Origin: JBBRLA01 sp038231615
GTDB lineage: Bacteria > Myxococcota_A > Polyangia > Palsa-1104 > JAEUJZ01
Length of the DNA stretch: 8,143 nucleotides
Assembly (NCBI GenBank): GCA_038231615.1
Contig: JBBRLA010000386.1
Coordinates: 1 to 8,143 of the forward strand
Direction: 5' to 3'
In this document: positions 4,994 through 8,143 of the stretch, in pieces
Numbering within the stretch: position 1 is the stretch's first letter
How the letters are laid out: each line of letters opens with the position of its first letter
The notes under the pieces: generated by a model
The model's database searches: none
What the model saw: the letters and a program-made list of their open reading frames with translations, nothing else
What the model was told of the DNA's origin: nothing
Made by a program: the position numbers and the translations under genes

Positions 4994-6269
4994 AGCCCGG
5001 CTTGGGGCACACGCCGGTGCGGGGATGGGCGCTGTTGACTCCAATGCCGCACCACAGGGGCAGGCCGGCGGCGGGGATGCCGCCCTTCTTGTAGGGCGAG
5101 TCGCCGGGGGCCAGCCAGTAGGGGTGGTCGAAGGCGAAGCGCCACAGGCCGGCGTACTTCGACAGTCCCTTTGGCGGGTCGAAGGGGGGCTCGCCGTGCT
5201 TGCAGTTGTGAATGCACTCCAGGAAGAAGTTGCCGTCGGCCTGCATGGACATCTCCAAGTTGTGGGAGGCCGACTGGAAGTTGATGACGATGCAAATGTC
5301 CAGCGGCCCGCCCCACAGGATCAGCATCGGCAGCTTGTGCGCGGGACTGCCCCACGGCTTGACCAGCCCATCCCCCGGCAGGCCGACGCCCCCGGACAGG
5401 GAAATGGCCGACGACAGGTACTGCGCGCGCCCCGACGCGAGCTGATCGGTGAAGAGCGCCCCGGCGCTGACCCCCGCCGACGACACGCAGTTCTTGTTCA
5501 CGTGGAACTGCGCCGACACGCACGAGAGCATGTCGTCGAAGTAGCGGTATTCCTCCTCCTGCCGGGGAAGGCCATCGCCGACGTTGAAGGGCCACTTGAA
5601 GGGCAGGTCGCCCTTGGCCTCGGGCAACACCGCCAGGAATCGCTGCGAGTCCACTGCCGCCTGCACCTGCCCTTTGTCCAAAAACCCCTGTGCGCTGCCG
5701 CCCAGCCAGTGCCACAGAAAGATCACCGGCAGGTGCTCATCGGGGCGCAGGTCCTTGGGCACGGCCAGCAGGAACGACCGCATGTGCCCCGTGCTCTGGA
5801 TCATGTTGGCGCCGCCGGCCAGGTGCGGGCAGGTGCCGCCGCTGTACGCCGGGGGGACCGGCGCCTGCTTGGCCCCCGCCGGGGGCGCCTCGTTGCAGAA
5901 GATGTTGGAAGTCATGGGCATGGGCATGCAGACGCCCTTGTCGCAGGTCTCGGTATCACCACAGATCTTGTCGCAGCCGCCGCAATGCTTGGGATCGTTC
6001 TGGAAGTCCACGCATTGCCCGGCACAGGCGGTGGGACACATCATCGCAGCGTCCAGCGGGGCCATGCGGGTCAGGTCCGCCACGGAACCGGCGAGGTCGG
6101 GCGGCGCTTCGCTCGCGTCGGGCATGTTCCCCGGGGAATCGGCGCAGCTCCACGGCAGCGCGAGGCCGAGACCAAGAACGACGACCCGCTTCAACATCAA
6201 CTTATAAGACGAAAAACGATGCGAAAAATGAGAAGCTACGCGGTAGGCGGTGCGAGGAGCGCGGCGCAT
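4989..6269 (-). CDS. Secreted Cys-rich lipoprotein esterase, PHB-depolymerase-like
   Basis: This 426-residue protein has an export signal ending at LALPWSC (Cys42, lipobox-like). A Cys-rich module at about 78-114 (CPTACAGQC, then HCGGCDKIC and CDKGVC) follows, of a kind common in myxobacterial secreted proteins. The rest is an alpha/beta-hydrolase of the polyhydroxybutyrate depolymerase/LpqC esterase type: LPVIFLWHWLGGSAQGF (180-196) carries the oxyanion-hole region, Ser268 sits in GVSAG, Asp324 in LWGGPLDIC, and His358 in NCKHGEP. Many cysteines suggest disulfides outside the cytoplasm. It would hydrolyse ester bonds in polyesters or acylated polysaccharides; the substrate is unknown. ATG at 6269-6267 is chosen because GGAGG lies four bases upstream, giving an unusually long basic n-region. 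An ATG at 6197 would give a conventional 18-residue lipoprotein signal (MLKRVVVLGLGLALPWSC) but lacks a ribosome binding site. Confidence 0.8.
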   Translation of the reverse strand: MRRAPRTAYRVASHFSHRFSSYKLMLKRVVVLGLGLALPWSCADSPGNMPDASEAPPDLAGSVADLTRMAPLDAAMMCPTACAGQCVDFQNDPKHCGGCDKICGDTETCDKGVCMPMPMTSNIFCNEAPPAGAKQAPVPPAYSGGTCPHLAGGANMIQSTGHMRSFLLAVPKDLRPDEHLPVIFLWHWLGGSAQGFLDKGQVQAAVDSQRFLAVLPEAKGDLPFKWPFNVGDGLPRQEEEYRYFDDMLSCVSAQFHVNKNCVSSAGVSAGALFTDQLASGRAQYLSSAISLSGGVGLPGDGLVKPWGSPAHKLPMLILWGGPLDICIVINFQSASHNLEMSMQADGNFFLECIHNCKHGEPPFDPPKGLSKYAGLWRFAFDHPYWLAPGDSPYKKGGIPAAGLPLWCGIGVNSAHPRTGVCPKPGC

Positions 6270-6295
6270 GATTCCTCCGTTTGCGTGATTCCTCC
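6269..6295 (-). promoter_or_regulatory. Duplicated ribosome binding site of the esterase gene
   Basis: The ten bases GGAGGAATCA occur twice on the minus strand, at 6295-6286 and 6278-6269. The downstream copy runs into the ATG at 6269 with good spacing. The upstream copy is followed by CG instead of TG, so it has no start codon. It decides the start in favour of 6269 and may act as a standby ribosome site. Confidence 0.6.
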
Positions 6296-6462
6296 GGGGA
6301 ACATATCGCAATTGCCTTTCGATAGCAGCCTTTTGCGCCCTTTGCACCGAGATATCTTGCTGCACCGCGGCAAGGTCCGACCAAAGCATGCCGCCTGCGC
6401 CCACTTCGCCAGGCCGCCAGCCCGGAGGCAACGTGATAACCTGAAGGGGAGAGGTCCGTGTC

Positions 6463-7461
6463 TTGAAGAACCCATCCGCCCCGATCTCCCTTGCCGCCGC
6501 CGCTCTAATGATGATGGCGGCGACCTTCACCGGTTGCGCCAGGACCCTGCCGCCGCCGACCTTCGCCGACCACGTCGGTATCCACGAGCGGGCGGAGTAC
6601 GCCAAGGGGGCGGGCGCCGTCCTCTACCTTTCGCGCGTCCAGCGCAACGATGGACGGGTGGCCTACCTGCAAGAACTGGACGGGTACCTCCTGCTCTTGC
6701 GGCAGCTCACCTTGGCCTTCGAGAAGACCACTGGGATGCAACCGCCGCCGAAGGCGACCGCCTCCTACGGCGATGCCATCGCCGACGAGCTGCGCGCCCT
6801 GCAGCAGGAGGGCGACCAGGTGGGAAAGCTGGTCCGGGACTTCCTTTCCCTGGGGGCGGCCAGGCGGCTGGTCGAGGTACTGCCGGAGATTGTCGAGGCG
6901 CGGCGCCTGGCGAAGGCCCGGGGCGAGGCGGCAAAACGCGAGGTCGCCCACACCGGCTGGCCCGCCTGGAGCGTCATCGCCGGCCTTTCCGACGAAAGCC
7001 TGCTGAACGATCTGCGCCTTCTGGGCAGCGGCCCCGCTGCCTGCGGCGCCGAGACCCCGGACCCGACCACCCGCCCCGGGATGCCGGACTTCTTCATCCA
7101 GGCCCGGGACAGCGAAGGCGCCGAAGTGCAGGTCAGCGCCGAGTTGAAGCGACTCTACGCCCGCATCCGCAGCGCCACCAAAGCACAGCGCAAGGCCATG
7201 GGACAATATGGGCCCTACAAGTCCATCTTCGCGACGAAGAACGAGCCCGGTGCCAAGAACGAAACCTGGGTATTTCAGGTGGGCAGCGTGGAGCGCAGCG
7301 GGCAGGGCTCGACCGCGGTGGACTTCCGGCCCCGGGCCCTGCGCATCGAGTGCGAATACAACCAGACCGGCGATCTGGACCGGGCGCGGGAGATCGTCGT
7401 CGATCAAAACGGGGATCCGGTGGTCCTCTTCCCCGCCGATGGCTCACCCGCCCATCACTGA
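6463..7461 (+). CDS. Lipoprotein of unknown family
   Basis: This 332-residue protein starts at TTG (6463-6465), the only start compatible with the frame, which has a TGA at 6442; GGGGAGAGG ends eight bases upstream. The N-terminus MKNPSAPISLAAAALMMMAA followed by TFTGC is a lipoprotein signal with Cys25. A mostly helical, charged middle follows (about 40-160, with ALQQEGDQVGKLVRDFLSLG and RRLVEVLPEIVEARRLAKAR) that may form helical bundles or short coiled coils. The C-terminal part (205-325) looks like mixed beta strands: PDFFIQARDSEGAEVQV, then WVFQVGSVER and LRIECEYN. I do not recognise the family and assign no reaction. It is divergent from the esterase gene with 193 bp between starts, and upstream of a second exported protein in the same direction. 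Mature protein would be anchored in the cell envelope. Confidence 0.75.
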   Translation: MKNPSAPISLAAAALMMMAATFTGCARTLPPPTFADHVGIHERAEYAKGAGAVLYLSRVQRNDGRVAYLQELDGYLLLLRQLTLAFEKTTGMQPPPKATASYGDAIADELRALQQEGDQVGKLVRDFLSLGAARRLVEVLPEIVEARRLAKARGEAAKREVAHTGWPAWSVIAGLSDESLLNDLRLLGSGPAACGAETPDPTTRPGMPDFFIQARDSEGAEVQVSAELKRLYARIRSATKAQRKAMGQYGPYKSIFATKNEPGAKNETWVFQVGSVERSGQGSTAVDFRPRALRIECEYNQTGDLDRAREIVVDQNGDPVVLFPADGSPAHH

Positions 7462-7513
7462 TTCGGGTTTCGCTATTGACCGGCCACTGATTCGGGCTTC
7501 GCTATTGACCGGC
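7456..7513 (+). repeat. 29-bp tandem duplication between two secreted-protein genes
   Basis: Positions 7456-7484 and 7485-7513 are identical except for T7468 versus C7497. The first copy contains the TGA of the upstream lipoprotein gene (7459-7461), and the second ends in TTGACCGGC. Each copy carries CTATTGACC, a -35-like hexamer. Confidence 0.9.
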
Positions 7514-7533
7514 GCCTCGCCCCGCCGTACCGT
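7505..7533 (+). promoter_or_regulatory. Candidate sigma-70-type promoter for the SRPBCC gene
   Basis: TTGACC (7505-7510) is followed after exactly 17 bases by TACCGT (7528-7533), which has three of six consensus -10 positions. Transcription would start near 7540, leaving a very short leader of about 10 bases before the ATG at 7551, in line with the lack of a Shine-Dalgarno there. The first repeat copy supplies a second TTGACC at 7476-7481. Confidence 0.35.
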
Positions 7534-7550
7534 CGCGGTTGTCCAAACCC

Positions 7551-8120
7551 ATGCCGGCCCCCTTGCTGACCCGTCTGCTCCCCTTGGTCCTGGTCCTGCC
7601 GCTCCTGTGCGGGCCGGCCCGGGCCGAGCAGCGCCAGGTCTTTACCCACGCGCTCTCGGCACCGGTCGGCGTCGCCACCGCCGCGACCACCCTCATCGAC
7701 GCGCCGCCTGCCACAGTGGCGGCAATCGCCGGCGACCCGGCCCACTTCACCGAGATCTTCCCCGCGGCGGAGGTCCGGCTGCTGCACACGCAGGGCGAGA
7801 CCCTGCTCATTTCGGTGGTGCGCAAGGAGCCCTGGCCGGTGGGGATGATCTCGTGGAACGAGATCGTGTCGCGCTTCGTGGCCGAGGACGGCCAGACCAT
7901 CGTCATCGACCGCGAGTCGCAGCCCGGTTCAGCGTTCTTCCGCCACATGCGGGCCATCCTGCGTGTCAGCGCCGTGCCTGGGGACCCGGGGCGATCGGTG
8001 GTGGACTACCGCGTCGCCATCGAGATCACCCGCTGGGCCCCCCTGTGGATGCTGCGCCGCAGCAACGCCTCCGCCATGGTAGCCACGCTCGATCGGCTGC
8101 GCCAGCTCTGCGAGAAGTGA
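7551..8120 (+). CDS. Exported START/SRPBCC-like (polyketide cyclase/COQ10-type) protein
   Basis: This 189-residue protein carries a clear Sec signal (LLTRLLPLVLVLPLLCGPARA, probable cleavage after Ala25 before EQ). The mature part follows the START-like helix-grip pattern: ATTLIDAPPATVAAIAGDPA followed by HFTEIFPAAEV (46-75), strands TLLISVVRKEPW and TIVIDRESQPGS, then VVDYRVAIEI and a long C-terminal helix RRSNASAMVATLDRLRQLCE. Such folds hold hydrophobic ligands (lipids, quinones, polyketides); being exported, this one may bind lipid in the periplasm. Ligand is unknown. ATG at 7551 is preferred over TTG at 7539; neither has a ribosome binding site. The Cys20 context (LPLLC) is a poor lipobox, so it is probably soluble. 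It follows the unknown lipoprotein by 89 bp with its own likely promoter. A GGGGGAGAGG after its stop suggests another gene just beyond the window. Confidence 0.75.
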   Translation: MPAPLLTRLLPLVLVLPLLCGPARAEQRQVFTHALSAPVGVATAATTLIDAPPATVAAIAGDPAHFTEIFPAAEVRLLHTQGETLLISVVRKEPWPVGMISWNEIVSRFVAEDGQTIVIDRESQPGSAFFRHMRAILRVSAVPGDPGRSVVDYRVAIEITRWAPLWMLRRSNASAMVATLDRLRQLCEK

Positions 8121-8143
8121 GGAAAGTGGGGGAGAGGTACGCC

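Noticed and set aside
3092..5044. 650-codon open frame on the minus strand
   Set aside because: It lies exactly antisense to the beta-helix gene, is made of Ala/Val/Gly/Asp/Arg-rich low-complexity sequence, and shows no signal or motif. Such frames arise from GC-rich codon bias on the opposite strand.
4864..5715. 283-codon minus-strand frame overlapping the esterase
   Set aside because: It is a shifted frame of the esterase region with Arg/Gly-rich composition and no recognisable motif.
6505..7407. 300-codon frame antisense to the lipoprotein gene
   Set aside because: No start context or family pattern; the plus-strand frame has a signal peptide, a ribosome binding site and gene-like codon use.
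4977..7490. 837-codon open frame on the plus strand
   Set aside because: It is antisense to the esterase gene and then runs out of frame over the lipoprotein gene. Composition is Arg/Gly/Pro-rich without domains, while the minus-strand frame has a lipoprotein signal and catalytic motifs.

Overview
The window is GC-rich DNA of a Gram-negative bacterium, most likely a myxobacterium or relative (Myxococcota). That assignment is an inference from four things: several secreted lipoproteins in a row, a Cys-rich HCGGC-type module in one of them, a secreted beta-helix protein ending in an IDIGAYE motif, and strong third-position GC bias. No rRNA, tRNA or CRISPR array was seen.

Left third (about 1-1760): a worn accessory patch. 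It starts with the tail of an unidentified plus-strand gene (1-144) and a possible terminator. Then, on the minus strand, come two toxin-antitoxin modules. The first (292-718) is a DUF104-type antitoxin followed by a MazF/PemK toxin, and both are damaged. A 37-bp direct repeat adds 74 bp and frameshifts the antitoxin, and the toxin keeps only 43 codons. A 21-bp imperfect palindrome just upstream is a candidate operator. The second module (967-1696) is an apparently intact Phd-type VapB / PIN-domain VapC pair with overlapping cistrons. Between the modules lies a plus-strand fragment resembling the N-terminus of an IS91-like transposase.

Middle (about 1842-3076): a minus-strand ketopantoate-reductase-family protein that lacks a lysine at the usual catalytic position. 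It is followed by about 380 bp without a convincing gene. The right part of that stretch can fold into several hairpins, two of them mutually exclusive, ahead of the next gene.

Right half (3077-8120): a secretory cluster. A large beta-helix lipoprotein with a C-terminal beta-sandwich-like domain (3077-4966) converges on a Cys-rich lipoprotein esterase of the PHB-depolymerase type (4989-6269). Their stop codons sit in opposite arms of one inverted repeat. Divergent from the esterase is a lipoprotein of unknown family (6463-7461). A 29-bp tandem repeat follows, then a secreted START/SRPBCC-like protein (7551-8120). The first two look suited to binding or degrading extracellular polymers. The last two may be envelope housekeeping proteins. 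Functional links between these genes are inferred only from proximity and shared export signals.
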